From G963923945 sp965199175 (GTDB lineage: Bacteria; Pseudomonadota; Alphaproteobacteria; G963923945): a stretch of 64,000 bases of DNA. The stretch is taken from NCBI GenBank assembly GCA_965199175.1, contig OZ240684.1, positions 992,001 through 1,056,000 on the forward strand, given 5' to 3'. Both the position numbers and the translations under genes were made by a program. A model generated the notes under the pieces. It searched no databases, was not told where the DNA came from, and saw nothing but the letters and a program-made list of their open reading frames with translations. Below, one piece after another: positions 9,602 to 19,306 of this stretch. Within the stretch, counting starts at the first letter, position 1; each line of letters begins with the position of its first letter.

Positions 9602-9916
9602 TCAGTACTCCTGCCCCGCAGAATGATATTTCCGGCGGCGACCACATAAAAAGAAACTCACTGCAGAAAGAATCAGAAAAACCGCCCAGGCCGACTGCTG
9701 CAAGGCGTCTTCAATCAACAAACGTAAAGTGGAACCACCCGGCATGATAAATCTGTGAAAAGCATAAAAACTATCAGCCGCATGGGTTTCCCAAAGCTGA
9801 GCCAGCGTAATGCTCATATAATGCCCTTCATCAAGATAAATCTGAATATCTTGCAGCCCGCTATAAGAAGCGATAAGAAAACATAAAACAGCAACCAGAC
9901 GACATACGAAAAACAT
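9602..9916 (-). CDS. Small membrane protein, unrecognised
   Basis: A 104-residue protein with an N-terminal hydrophobic segment (MFFVCRLVAVLCFLIA), a central soluble stretch containing YLDEGHYMSITLAQLWE, a second hydrophobic segment (AWAVFLILSAVSFFL) and a basic end. A strong GAGGGGGATCCG ribosome-binding site precedes the ATG at 9916, which supports a real gene. It is convergent with lepA. I do not recognise the family; two membrane passes suggest an inner-membrane location. Confidence 0.6.
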   Translation of the reverse strand: MFFVCRLVAVLCFLIASYSGLQDIQIYLDEGHYMSITLAQLWETHAADSFYAFHRFIMPGGSTLRLLIEDALQQSAWAVFLILSAVSFFLCGRRRKYHSAGQEY

Positions 9917-10217
9917 CGGATCCCCCTCATTATGCAGAATGGCTGACCAATCAACTGACTGCTCATGAAATCAACCAGAAATGATTCTTGTGCGCCTATC
10001 GCAGCTGGAACCTTATATCAAAACCTCCCAAATAATGGTTAATCAGATTGCTCATGCTGATCATGTCGGCTTACCGGGGAAACAGCATAATCACGCCGAA
10101 AATACAAGATATATCAAGGGATATCCCGATAACCAACCGGACGATCAACAACCAGAATAGTAATTTTTCTTACTTGAAAAAGTAATTTTTCTGACTGAAT
10201 AGACAATCATTACAGCC
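9917..10217. other. Intergenic region upstream of sufE
   Basis: 301 bp between the divergent small membrane gene and sufE. No gene seen. The element AGTAATTTTTCT occurs twice (10159-10170 and 10181-10192), one of many short duplications in this window. Promoters of both flanking genes must lie here. Confidence 0.5.
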
Positions 10218-10691
10218 ATGCCTGATCAAGAGAATATTCAGCAAAAAAGTATTCAGCAAACTCAGACCAACCTCATTGAGGATTTTTCATTGCTTGAGGA
10301 CTGGAGTGATCGCTATCAGCAAATTATTGATATGGGTCGACGTCTACCGCCCTATCCGGAAGAATACCGGACTGATGCTTTCAAAATACGTGGGTGCCAA
10401 AGCCAGGTCTGGATCCACGCACGGCATGAAAATGATCGTCTGCACTTCGATGCTGTCAGTGATGCGGCGATTGTGTGCGGCCTGATTGCTCTTCTTTTGA
10501 AAATTTATGACAACCGCCAGCCTGAGGAAATTTTGGCTGCTGATCCTGCATTCATCCGGTCTTTGGGCCTGGATTCTCATCTCAGCCCGACCCGGCGCAA
10601 TGGGCTGGCTGCAATGATTGACGTTATTCGCCAAACCGCCGGATCGGTCTTACAGAAACAATCAGAACATCGGCAAAGCACCCCAAAATGA
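10218..10691 (+). CDS. sufE: SufE-family cysteine desulfurase activator
   Basis: Accepts persulfide sulfur from the SufS desulfurase for Fe-S cluster assembly. The 157-residue protein has the family core LLEDWSDRYQQIIDMGRRLPPYPEEYR and the sulfur-accepting Cys60 in KIRGCQSQVWI. The C-terminus SLGLDSHLSPTRRNGLAAM is also typical. The N-terminus carries a short duplication (IQQKSIQQ), from two copies of ATTCAGCAAA. No other suf gene is nearby. No clear ribosome-binding site precedes the ATG. Confidence 0.92.
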   Translation: MPDQENIQQKSIQQTQTNLIEDFSLLEDWSDRYQQIIDMGRRLPPYPEEYRTDAFKIRGCQSQVWIHARHENDRLHFDAVSDAAIVCGLIALLLKIYDNRQPEEILAADPAFIRSLGLDSHLSPTRRNGLAAMIDVIRQTAGSVLQKQSEHRQSTPK

Positions 10692-10820
10692 TCATTGCAC
10701 ATGCTGGTACTCTCGGCTAGCTTCCCAAGCTGGCCGGGTGTCCGGGTATTTGCGTAACCGGAGGCGACTGTCTGATTGCATGATCAATAACTGGAAATAA
10801 ACGCAATAACCGTAAACAAA

Positions 10821-10910
10821 CGGAGGGGTGGCCGAGTGGCTGAAGGCGCACGCTTGGAAAGCGTGTATGCGGGCAACCGTATCGCGGGTTCGAATCCCGC
10901 TCCCTCCGCC
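10821..10910 (+). tRNA. tRNA-Ser (anticodon GGA)
   Basis: 90 nt with a class II long variable arm. The acceptor GGAGGGG pairs with TCCCTCC (one G-T), the anticodon loop is CTTGGAAAG, the T-arm is CGGGTTCGAATCCCG, and CCA is encoded at 10908-10910. Reads UCC/UCU serine codons. Confidence 0.95.
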
Positions 10911-11244
10911 ACCACCGCTATGTTGTTTTTTGCCATATTGTAATTTTAATCATAAAATCAATATGATAGCACCCTAATATCGGAATGTGGTTTTGAAATA
11001 TTTTGTTGATTTATGCCCTATTCTGTGCGTCAACGACGAATCAATAACAAATCCGTTGGTTATAGAGTGGTATTGGCCACCTGGTTCAGAAAGATAAAAG
11101 GGGGTTATGGTGCCCCACAAACCGACAAAAAAAGGGCCGGGATTTGTAAACCGCTGCCCTAACGCTTGATAAATTCCAGGAGGCATCGACCTGTTACCCC
11201 GGAATATAGAGACATAATCCAGTACATGAATGAGGCTCTTATCC
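10911..11244. other. Intergenic region between tRNA-Ser and ettA
   Basis: 334 bp with no gene I can support. The open frame on minus covering most of it has no domain or ribosome-binding site. It probably contains the ettA promoter. Confidence 0.5.
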
Positions 11245-12924
11245 ATGACACACTACACATATTCTTATGTCATGAAAGCCCTGTGCAAAGCTTTTCCAGG
11301 CGGTAAAGAAGTCCTGAAAGGGGTGACGCTTTCTTTTCTTCCCGGAGCAAAAATTGGCGTTCTGGGCGTCAATGGTGCCGGCAAATCGACACTCATGAAA
11401 ATCATGGCAGGCAAGGAAGAACCATCCAGTGGTGAAGCCTGGGCCGCAAAGGGAGTACGGGTGGGCTATCTGGAGCAAGAGCCCGAACTGGATACACAAA
11501 AAACAGTTTCCCAAAATATTACAGACGCAATGGGCGGAGTGAAGGATCTGCTGGACCGGTTCAACACCATCAGTGAATCTTTTTCCCAACCCATGGATGA
11601 TGAAGCCATGAATCAGCTGCTTGCCGAACAAGGTGCGTTGCAGGAAAAAATTGATGCCGTTGATGGTTGGGAAATAGAGCGTATCATCGATATTGCCATG
11701 GATGCGTTGCGCTGCCCCCCCGGGGATACCCCGGTTGATGTCTTATCCGGGGGTGAACGTCGCCGCGTTGCCCTGTGCCGGTTATTGCTGCAAAAACCCG
11801 ACATGCTGTTGCTTGATGAACCCACCAACCACCTTGATGCGCAATCAGTGGCCTGGCTTGAACGCCATCTTCGGGAATATGACGGGACCGTCCTGATGGT
11901 TACCCATGATCGCTATTTTCTTGATAATGTCACTGGCTGGATACTGGAATTAAACCGGGGACAGGGCATCCCCTTTGAAGGAAATTATTCACGCTGGTTG
12001 GAGCAAAAACAAAAACGTCTGCAACAAGAAGAGCGTGAAGAATCAGCCCGGCAACGCAGCCTGGCCAATGAACTGGAATGGATTCGCCAGTCACCACGCG
12101 CCCGTCAGGCAAAATCAAAAGCCCGGATTACAGCTTATAACACTCTGTTACAAGCCTCACAAAAACTGGTCCAGGGTCAGGCTCAGATTATCATTCCGCC
12201 GCCACCAAGGCTGGGGGATGTGGTGATTGAAGCAGAAGGGCTGAAAAAAGGATACAAAAACCGCTTATTGATAGAGGGGTTGTCTTTTCGCTTGCCACCG
12301 GGAGGGATTGTCGGTGTCATCGGAGCCAACGGGGCTGGCAAAACCACCCTTTTCAGGATGATTACCGGCCAGGAAAAACCGGATGCAGGAAACATCCATC
12401 TCGGTGAGACCGTACAGCTTGGCTATAGTGACCAAAGCCGGGATTCGCTGCGTAATGACAAAACCGTGTGGGAAGAAATCTCTGACGGTGATGATGAGGT
12501 GATACTGGGCAATACCACCATGGCATCCCGGGCCTGGGTGGCACAATTCAACTTCAAAGGTACGGACCAACAGAAAAAAGTAGGCCAGCTTTCAGGCGGG
12601 GAGCGCAACCGGGTTCATTTAGCAAAAATGCTGAAATCCGGGGCCAATGTTTTGTTGCTTGACGAGCCAACCAATGATTTGGATGTGGAAACCTTACGGG
12701 CTTTGGAAGAAAGCCTGGCCGCATTTCCCGGGTCCGCGCTGATCATCAGCCATGACCGCTGGTTTCTTGACCGCCTTGCGACTCATATTATTGCGTTTGA
12801 AGGAAACAGCCAGGTGGTTTGGTTTGCCGGAAACTATGCCGACTACGAGGCCGATTTAAGGCGGCGACTTGGTGAAGATGCCGGGCATCCACGACGCATC
12901 CGCTATAAACCTCTGACCCGTTAG
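11245..12924 (+). CDS. ettA: Energy-dependent translational throttle protein EttA (ABC-F ATPase)
   Basis: ABC-F ATPase that binds the ribosomal E site and gates the first peptide bond according to the ATP/ADP ratio. It has two ABC domains with Walker A sequences GVNGAGKST and GANGAGKTT, signature motifs LSGGERRR and LSGGERNR, and Walker B LLLLDEPTNHLDA and VLLLDEPTNDLDV. The start at 11245 gives MTHYTYSYVMKALCKAFPGG, matching the EttA N-terminus; a five-codon upstream extension is unlikely, since GAGG lies just upstream of this ATG. No membrane segments. Confidence 0.95.
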   Translation: MTHYTYSYVMKALCKAFPGGKEVLKGVTLSFLPGAKIGVLGVNGAGKSTLMKIMAGKEEPSSGEAWAAKGVRVGYLEQEPELDTQKTVSQNITDAMGGVKDLLDRFNTISESFSQPMDDEAMNQLLAEQGALQEKIDAVDGWEIERIIDIAMDALRCPPGDTPVDVLSGGERRRVALCRLLLQKPDMLLLDEPTNHLDAQSVAWLERHLREYDGTVLMVTHDRYFLDNVTGWILELNRGQGIPFEGNYSRWLEQKQKRLQQEEREESARQRSLANELEWIRQSPRARQAKSKARITAYNTLLQASQKLVQGQAQIIIPPPPRLGDVVIEAEGLKKGYKNRLLIEGLSFRLPPGGIVGVIGANGAGKTTLFRMITGQEKPDAGNIHLGETVQLGYSDQSRDSLRNDKTVWEEISDGDDEVILGNTTMASRAWVAQFNFKGTDQQKKVGQLSGGERNRVHLAKMLKSGANVLLLDEPTNDLDVETLRALEESLAAFPGSALIISHDRWFLDRLATHIIAFEGNSQVVWFAGNYADYEADLRRRLGEDAGHPRRIRYKPLTR

Positions 12925-13150
12925 CCAATGCTTGATGCGCATGGCTTAAATCTCTTTTGCCAGTCAGGGGAATACATGCCTCCACAATGCCCGCACGCAG
13001 CGGTAAAGCTGGCACAAAACACAATACATACCAGCCTGGATAGAATCCTGACGGGAAGCGGGTATACCCGAAAGACGCGAATCAGGAGGGCAATCGCTTT
13101 TTAACCCGGGGACATCATACGATAAAACCGGCGTAGAATTGGCTCCATAT

Positions 13151-13879
13151 TCAGCAATGAACGTAACGATCAAGCACTGAAACATCCCCATCGCCCACAA
13201 TTTTTCCATTGTCCAGCCAGATAAACCGATTACACAGCGAACGCAGCAGGCGTTCATCATGGGATACCAAAATCATCGAAGAGGCACGATCCATCATGTC
13301 ATACATACGCGCCTTGCCTTGTTCGACGAACGCCTCATCACCTCCCACAAAAAGCTCATCAAGAATGAGAATGTCGGGATTGACCGTCGTTACCAACGAA
13401 AAAGCCAGCCGCATATGCATGCCGGTTGAATAATATTTGACCGGTGTGTCAATAAATTCCTGAAGTTCGGCAAATGCGATAATTTCCTGTTCCATTTCCC
13501 GCAACTGCGGCTTGCTATAACCAAGAACCGTACCATTAAAATAGATATTTTCACGCCCCGTACATTCTGGGCAAAATCCGGCACCAACTTCAAGCAATGG
13601 TGCAATGCGCCCGTTCACGCGTATCCTGCCAGTCGTTGGCTCATAAATCCGGCAAATATTTTTCAAAAGCGTACTCTTACCAGCACCATTACCACCGATG
13701 ATCCCAAGGCGTTCCCCCTGATTAAGGGTCAATGACACGTCCTTCAGAGCCCAAAAATCCGACCAGGCGTTGCCTTTAGGAAAGTGCAGCAGATTAGCAA
13801 ACCGCTCTTTGGCGGATGCCGTCCCATGATGATACAGGCGGAATTTCAACGAAAGATTTTCGACACTGATTACAGCCAT
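13151..13879 (-). CDS. wzt: Polysaccharide ABC exporter ATP-binding protein (Wzt/KpsT type)
   Basis: ATPase of an ABC-2 exporter for a surface polysaccharide. The 242 residues contain Walker A GGNGAGKST, the subfamily signature YSTGMHMRLAFS and Walker B DILILDELFVGGDEAF. There is no C-terminal glycan-binding domain, so this is the short type seen with KpsT/TagH-like systems. It follows the permease gene by 3 bp, so the two form an operon. Some 226 bp without a gene separate it from ettA. Confidence 0.9.
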   Translation of the reverse strand: MAVISVENLSLKFRLYHHGTASAKERFANLLHFPKGNAWSDFWALKDVSLTLNQGERLGIIGGNGAGKSTLLKNICRIYEPTTGRIRVNGRIAPLLEVGAGFCPECTGRENIYFNGTVLGYSKPQLREMEQEIIAFAELQEFIDTPVKYYSTGMHMRLAFSLVTTVNPDILILDELFVGGDEAFVEQGKARMYDMMDRASSMILVSHDERLLRSLCNRFIWLDNGKIVGDGDVSVLDRYVHC

Positions 13880-13882
13880 ATC

Positions 13883-14698
13883 CTACAACCTGAATATGAT
13901 ACGGTATTCATGCTGACGGAAGAACCAAAGCCCGATAGCCAAAGAAAGAAATGCGAATAAAGATGCCAACAGCACCGTTGTTGCTGAAGGAAAAACACCC
14001 TGGTCAATCGGTGCCCGAAATAACTCCACAAACTGTGTCAAAGGGTTCAGAGCAATCAGGTCAGAAAGCCGGCCAGACAAAGCATCAGGCTTGTAAAATA
14101 CCGGCGTCAGGAAAATTAACGCCTGCATGAAAATCGCAATAAGATTTTGTAAATCATAAAAGTAAACTGTGCTAACAGATACGAATAAAGCAACTCCAAA
14201 ACTAAATAAAAAAACCAGAATATAAGAAATTGGAACAAAAATAATAGAAAAATATAGATCTCCCTTGAATATAAGAATAATTACAAACAGTATTATCAAT
14301 AAAAAAATGCTATCTATGAATGTCGTAATAAGATTACTCAATGGAAACATAATTTTTGGAATATAAATTTGTTTTATGATACTTTGATTTATTATAAATG
14401 AATGGGCACTTTGAGTAACAGAAGTACTAAAAAATATGAAGGGTACCATTCCTACGAATAAAAAAATGCCATAGTCTTTGAAGTCTAGATTAAAAATATT
14501 TGAAAATACAAGCGTGGTTACCGCCATCATAAATAACGGATTGATGAGTGTCCAAAGATAACCAAAAACTGTGCGACGGTAGCGCAATATCAGTTGCTGT
14601 TTGACCATCTCAAGCAAAACTGCTCTGAAATGAACCAACTCTGCTATATATTGAAGACCGTTTTTATCAGACGTATGATCAGGCATATTATCAGGCAT
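13883..14698 (-). CDS. wzm: Polysaccharide ABC exporter permease (Wzm/KpsM type)
   Basis: The 271-residue ABC-2 membrane protein has an N-terminal amphipathic part (LRYRRTVFGYLWTLINPLF, characteristic of the family) and about six hydrophobic segments. The C-terminal NPLTQFVELFRAPI block is also typical. It partners the ATPase 3 bp downstream. The stretch around 14160-14500 is much richer in A+T than neighbouring genes, as often seen in exchanged surface-polysaccharide genes. Its first residues MPDNMPDH look like a short duplication. Confidence 0.9.
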   Translation of the reverse strand: MPDNMPDHTSDKNGLQYIAELVHFRAVLLEMVKQQLILRYRRTVFGYLWTLINPLFMMAVTTLVFSNIFNLDFKDYGIFLFVGMVPFIFFSTSVTQSAHSFIINQSIIKQIYIPKIMFPLSNLITTFIDSIFLLIILFVIILIFKGDLYFSIIFVPISYILVFLFSFGVALFVSVSTVYFYDLQNLIAIFMQALIFLTPVFYKPDALSGRLSDLIALNPLTQFVELFRAPIDQGVFPSATTVLLASLFAFLSLAIGLWFFRQHEYRIIFRL

Positions 14699-14724
14699 GA
14701 AACGTTGAAATTTTAATAATCCGA

Positions 14725-15304
14725 TTATGAAAAGAGTTCTGCCTGGTCGAATAAACAGCCATCAGCATCATAGGGTGAAAGAATTGGCCCTCTCAAGGGC
14801 CGCTTAATAGCCAACATCGGATCATTCCACAAGATACATCTTTCATGTTCGGGAGAGTAATAGTCGGTTGTTTTATAAATGTCAGTTGTTTTATAAATCA
14901 GATCAAGAGAGTCGCTCAGGGCTACAAACCCATGTGCACAGCCCGGGGGTATCCAGAGTTGCGTTTTCGATTCTTCGGAAAGTTCGATGCCAACCCATTG
15001 GCCAAAGGCAGGTGATGAGCGTCGTATATCAACAACAACATCAAAAACAGCCCCCGCGAACCAAACTAATCAATTTACCCTGGGCTTTAGGCGGCAGCTG
15101 GTAATGCAATCCCCTGGGAACCCCTTTCGTACTGCAGCTACGATTATCCTGTAAAAACGTAAATGCTGTGTCTGTAATATGGTTGAACTGCGCCTGGTTA
15201 TAAATTTCGAAAAAAAAGCCGCGTTCATCGTCAAAAACTCTCTGCTCAATGATTTTCACACTTGGTATGCGGGTGTCTATAATGTTCATGTCATTATTGT
15301 TCAA
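14725..15304 (-). pseudogene. rfbC: dTDP-4-dehydrorhamnose 3,5-epimerase, frameshifted
   Basis: The N-terminal part (to 15041) reads KIIEQRVFDDERGFF and GVPRGLHYQLPPKAQGKL, typical of RfbC, and then stops after LISLVRGGCF. Removing one G from a run of five Gs near 15050 restores the frame through DVVVDIRRSSPAFGQWVG and CAHGF to HERCILWNDP, ending at TAA 14725. The rest of the enzyme is intact. An 18-bp tandem duplication (14863-14880 and 14881-14898) adds six residues (DIYKTT) just before YYSPEHE. The enzyme would make the dTDP-rhamnose precursor for the adjacent exporter. It could be a true pseudogene, a switchable gene or a sequencing error. Confidence 0.85.
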
Positions 15305-15754
15305 TCATGCCCGTGAAATGTTGAGCATTGTTCTTTTTCAGACAAGAATTGCGGGCGGGTTTTTATCCAATATTCAGGCGGTGCATGAATAACCAAGGCG
15401 ATTACGATGCCCGAAAACACAATGCCCGAAAAGACTTGAAATAACGCCGTACACTGAACTCAAAGCAACCCTTTTTACGAGGGCTTACCTCTCACTTAGG
15501 TGAGCACAGAATCTTCCCGGATACCGGCACAGTCTTTCCGTCAGCACGATCACCGCATCGATTTTCATAAACCGGTTATCCCCCTTGAATTTTGCCTGTA
15601 AATCAATATATCTCAGCTGAGATTTTTAAAGTCGGTAAGCGAACTTCTCAAGACTGACGCACCGCTTTTCAGACCACATCCGTTTTAAGACAACACCCGC
15701 ACCTTTAATGATACCTGGATATAAAATAACACCTGGATAGAAGTAGAATCAATC
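15305..15754. other. Intergenic region between rfbC and katG
   Basis: 450 bp between divergent genes with no supportable gene. It holds the short duplications ATGCCCGAAAA (two copies near 15410-15435) and ACCTGGATA (near 15712-15738), a small inverted repeat CTCAC/GTGAG near 15490, and a 14-bp palindrome listed separately. Confidence 0.5.
15610..15623. promoter_or_regulatory. Perfect 14-bp palindrome upstream of katG
   Basis: ATCTCAGCTGAGAT is fully self-complementary and lies about 130 bp before the katG start. It could bind a dimeric regulator. It does not match an OxyR or Fur consensus that I recognise. A run of T follows, so part of a terminator-like hairpin is an alternative. Confidence 0.3.
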
Positions 15755-17914
15755 ATGACCCAGACCGCAAAATGCCCCTTTATGCACGGGAGCGCAACCA
15801 CCGACCATACAGCAAAAACAGATTGGTGGCCGCATACACTCAAGCTTGACATTTTACACCAGCATGATTCCAAATCCAATCCAATGGATGGGGACTTTCA
15901 GTATCAGGAGGAAGTTCAAAAACTGGATTTTGATGCACTCAAGAAAGATATGCATGCCCTGATGACCGATGAGCAGGAGTGGTGGCCGGCTGATTGGGGG
16001 CATTATGGTGGACTCATGATCCGTATGGCCTGGCATTCAGCCGGATCTTACCGGGTAAGCGATGGCCGGGGCGGTGCAGGTTCGGGAAATATCCGCTTTG
16101 CCCCCCTCAATTCCTGGCCCGATAATGCCAACCTTGATAAAGCCAAGCGTCTTTTATGGCCAATCAAAAAGAAATACGGAAACCAGGTTAGCTGGGCCGA
16201 TTTAATTATCCTGGCCGGGAACATTGCTTATGAATCTATGGGGCTGAAAACATTTGGGTTCGGCTTTGGTCGTGAAGATATCTGGCATCCTGAAAAAGAT
16301 GTCTATTGGGGTGCTGAAACGGAATTTTTAGCCAATAGCGAAAATCGCTACGAAGATTTATCGAAACCGGAGACATTAGAAAATCCTCTTGCTGCCACCC
16401 ATATGGGGCTTATTTATGTCAACCCTGAAGGTGTCAACGGACAGCCTGACCCCCTGAAAACCGCTGCAATGATTCGTGAAACCTTTGCCCGTATGGCCAT
16501 GAATGACGAAGAAACTGTCGCCCTGGCTGCTGGTGGTCATACGGTGGGAAAATGTCACGGGAGCAGTGACACCCCGGTCGGGGCTGAACCGGAAGCTGCT
16601 GATATTCACGAGCAGGGTCTGGGCTGGAATAAGCCCGGTGGAACCGCTCAGGCCAATGAAGCAATCACCAGCGGCCTTGAAGGGGCGTGGACAACATATC
16701 CGACACAATGGGATGATGGCTATTTCTCCCTTCTTTTTAAGTATGACTGGGAACTTAAAAAAAGTCCTGCCGGTGCGTGGCAATGGGAACCGATTGATAT
16801 CGAAGAAAAAGATAAGCCGGTTGATGCATCGGACCCGTCAGTCCGTCATAACCCGATTATGACAGATGCCGATATGGCGATGATTAAAGACCCGGTTTAC
16901 CGCAAAATTTCGGAGCGTTTTTATCAAGACCCGGCCTATTTCTCCGATGTATTTGCACGGGCCTGGTTTAAGTTGACTCATCGGGATATGGGACCAAAAT
17001 CCTGCTATTTTGGTCCTGATGTTCCGGCAGAAGACTTGATCTGGCAAGATCCTGTTCCTGCCGGTAACCGCAGTTATGATGTGGATGCTTTGAAGCAACA
17101 CATTTCCCAGACTGGCTTAAGCATTTCGGAAATGGTTGCAACAGCCTGGGATAGTGCCCGTACATTCCGGGGATCGGATAAACGCGGTGGTGCCAATGGT
17201 GCACGTATTCGTCTGGCACCACAAAAAGATTGGGAGGGCAATGAACCTGAACGTTTGGCGCGAGTCTTATCCCTCTTAGAACCCTGCGCAAAAGCAGCCG
17301 GTGCGAGCATCGCCGATACAATCGTCCTGGCTGGATGTGTTGGGATTGAGCAAGCTGCCAGGGCTGCCGGATTCGATATCGCTGTGCCATTTACACCAGG
17401 GCGTGGTGACGCAACCGATGACATGACAGATGCCGATTCCTTTTGCGTCCTGGAACCTCTGCATGATGGTTTCAGAAACTGGCTTAAGAAAGAGTACGCT
17501 GTGGGTGCTGAAGAACTGCTCCTGGACCGCAGCCAGTTAATGGGGCTGACAGCACCGGAAATGACTGTTCTCGTCGGTGGGATGCGTGTTTTGGAGACCA
17601 ATTACGGCGGAACCCCGCACGGAGCCTTTACACATCGCATAGGCGTTTTGACCAATGATTTCTTCGTTCATCTGACAGATATGGCGTATGCCTGGAAACC
17701 AGACAGGGATCAGATATATCAACTCTGTGAGCGTAAAACCGGTCAAGTGAAATGGACAGCAACCTCGGTTGACCTGGTCTTTGGGTCCAATTCAATTTTA
17801 AGATCTTATGCCGAAATATATGCTCAGGATGATAATCAGGAGAAATTTGTCCGTGATTTCATCGCTGCCTGGACAAAAGTAATGAATGCAGATCGTTTTG
17901 ATACCGATCATTAA
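15755..17914 (+). CDS. katG: Catalase-peroxidase KatG
   Basis: Bifunctional haem enzyme that removes hydrogen peroxide. It has 719 residues and both halves of the duplicated peroxidase fold. The distal pocket MAWHSAGSYR holds Trp93 and His94, and the proximal region AAGGHTVGKCHG holds the haem-ligand histidine. The tyrosine of the Trp-Tyr-Met adduct fits GLIYVNPEGVNG. No signal peptide, so cytoplasmic. It stands alone, convergent with the ligase-like gene. The ribosome-binding site is weak. Confidence 0.97.
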   Translation: MTQTAKCPFMHGSATTDHTAKTDWWPHTLKLDILHQHDSKSNPMDGDFQYQEEVQKLDFDALKKDMHALMTDEQEWWPADWGHYGGLMIRMAWHSAGSYRVSDGRGGAGSGNIRFAPLNSWPDNANLDKAKRLLWPIKKKYGNQVSWADLIILAGNIAYESMGLKTFGFGFGREDIWHPEKDVYWGAETEFLANSENRYEDLSKPETLENPLAATHMGLIYVNPEGVNGQPDPLKTAAMIRETFARMAMNDEETVALAAGGHTVGKCHGSSDTPVGAEPEAADIHEQGLGWNKPGGTAQANEAITSGLEGAWTTYPTQWDDGYFSLLFKYDWELKKSPAGAWQWEPIDIEEKDKPVDASDPSVRHNPIMTDADMAMIKDPVYRKISERFYQDPAYFSDVFARAWFKLTHRDMGPKSCYFGPDVPAEDLIWQDPVPAGNRSYDVDALKQHISQTGLSISEMVATAWDSARTFRGSDKRGGANGARIRLAPQKDWEGNEPERLARVLSLLEPCAKAAGASIADTIVLAGCVGIEQAARAAGFDIAVPFTPGRGDATDDMTDADSFCVLEPLHDGFRNWLKKEYAVGAEELLLDRSQLMGLTAPEMTVLVGGMRVLETNYGGTPHGAFTHRIGVLTNDFFVHLTDMAYAWKPDRDQIYQLCERKTGQVKWTATSVDLVFGSNSILRSYAEIYAQDDNQEKFVRDFIAAWTKVMNADRFDTDH

Positions 17915-17998
17915 AGGGCTGTATAACCCTCAATGATCGATGAGATCAAAAATGCCTATGCGTAAATTACAGCAGAGGTGCAAGACGGTGAGAAAGAG

Positions 17999-19297
17999 TT
18001 AAGCTGTTTTTATGTGATCGGTGCTGGCTGTGCGACTGTGAGAATCAGATAACACAACCTGGGTCAGCGCTGCGATGCTGCTCAAGGCTGACCAAAACAA
18101 CAGTGCCGGCCAGTTGCTGAAAAAACTCTGGGTTGCAGCCACCGGAAACAAAAGGACAATCACCCCCCCGGCCAGAAGCAACCCAACCAGACGACGATCC
18201 GGCCCGGCAGCGATCACGCGAATAACCGGAATCACCAAAGCCACCACAAAAATCATAAAGCCAACAAAGCCGACCAAACCGGTTTCGCACAACCATTCAA
18301 TATAAATATTATGCGGATGCAGATAGCCTCGTAAGTCACCCTGTAGATGAGCCTGTTCTGCTGACCATTCAAACTCCCGGAATCCTTTCAGCCCTACTCC
18401 GGTTATCGGGTTTTCAATCCATATCCGAAGTCCGGCCTCGAATAATTGACCATAAATTGACGACCAAAAATCACTCACATCAGTGACGAACAGTTCCATC
18501 CTGCGGCTCACGGCGTGACTGGACCAAAAGAGACCGGTCAATACCAGAAGTGCTGAAAACATGGTCCAAAAAGCGCGCATACGCCAGGATGGAACAAAAA
18601 CAACAGAAAAACCCAGAATAGAAAATACGGCGATACATGTCAGCATGATGGCACTTCTCTCACCGGTAAGAATAATGAAGACATAAGCGACAGCACCGCA
18701 TAGGGCCAAAGCGACCCATCGCCGTGCTGACCAGGCAGCATTCTGGCCCACCAAAACAGCCATCACCACAACCGGAAAACCCAGCCGCGTCACAAAATTC
18801 CCAATATTTGGTCTGTCAAGAGGCCCCGTCAACCGGTCTCCTGGCCGGTCCTGGCCACTCAGTGATATGTCGGTAAAAAATTGGACAAAACCATCCAGCA
18901 TCGCCCCCCCAAGCGTCAGTAACCACAATGCCCCCACAATTTTTAGATCATCAACCGAACGTACAAGCCATAAAGTCGTGGCGGCAAACAATAAAACAAA
19001 TCGAATCCATAGCAAAGAACGCGTAAAAGAGGTTTCCGGACTGATTGCCTGGGGTGAAACAAACAGATTCAGCAAAACCCAGATCATCAGGAGAATCCCC
19101 ACCCATCCCGTGATGAGGTCGCGCCATTGACCACGTTGAACAATCGTATATAGAAAAGAAAAACAAATAAAACAAACAATAATTTCAGAAATTGTTCGCG
19201 AAAAAAGTAAAGATAAGGGAATGAATGCAAATAATACGATATTCAATGAGCGCAAATCATAAATATAATGACGAAAAAAATTCAATAAATAAGCCAA
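17999..19297 (-). CDS. O-antigen ligase / Wzy-C family membrane protein
   Basis: The 432-residue protein has about ten or more hydrophobic segments and a periplasmic loop with GLRIWIENPITGVGLKGF and HPHNIYIEWLCETGLVGFVG, the core motifs of the O-antigen ligase/polymerase (Wzy_C) family. It may attach a polysaccharide to lipid A-core or polymerise repeat units; sequence alone does not tell which. It is next to a glycosyltransferase and near an ABC exporter and rfbC, which fits surface polysaccharide synthesis. Confidence 0.85.
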   Translation of the reverse strand: MAYLLNFFRHYIYDLRSLNIVLFAFIPLSLLFSRTISEIIVCFICFSFLYTIVQRGQWRDLITGWVGILLMIWVLLNLFVSPQAISPETSFTRSLLWIRFVLLFAATTLWLVRSVDDLKIVGALWLLTLGGAMLDGFVQFFTDISLSGQDRPGDRLTGPLDRPNIGNFVTRLGFPVVVMAVLVGQNAAWSARRWVALALCGAVAYVFIILTGERSAIMLTCIAVFSILGFSVVFVPSWRMRAFWTMFSALLVLTGLFWSSHAVSRRMELFVTDVSDFWSSIYGQLFEAGLRIWIENPITGVGLKGFREFEWSAEQAHLQGDLRGYLHPHNIYIEWLCETGLVGFVGFMIFVVALVIPVIRVIAAGPDRRLVGLLLAGGVIVLLFPVAATQSFFSNWPALLFWSALSSIAALTQVVLSDSHSRTASTDHIKTA

Positions 19298-19306
19298 TAT
19301 ATTCTC

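Noticed and set aside
10974..11246. 90-codon frame on minus upstream of ettA
   Set aside because: No ribosome-binding site, no recognisable domain, and it occupies the likely promoter region of ettA.
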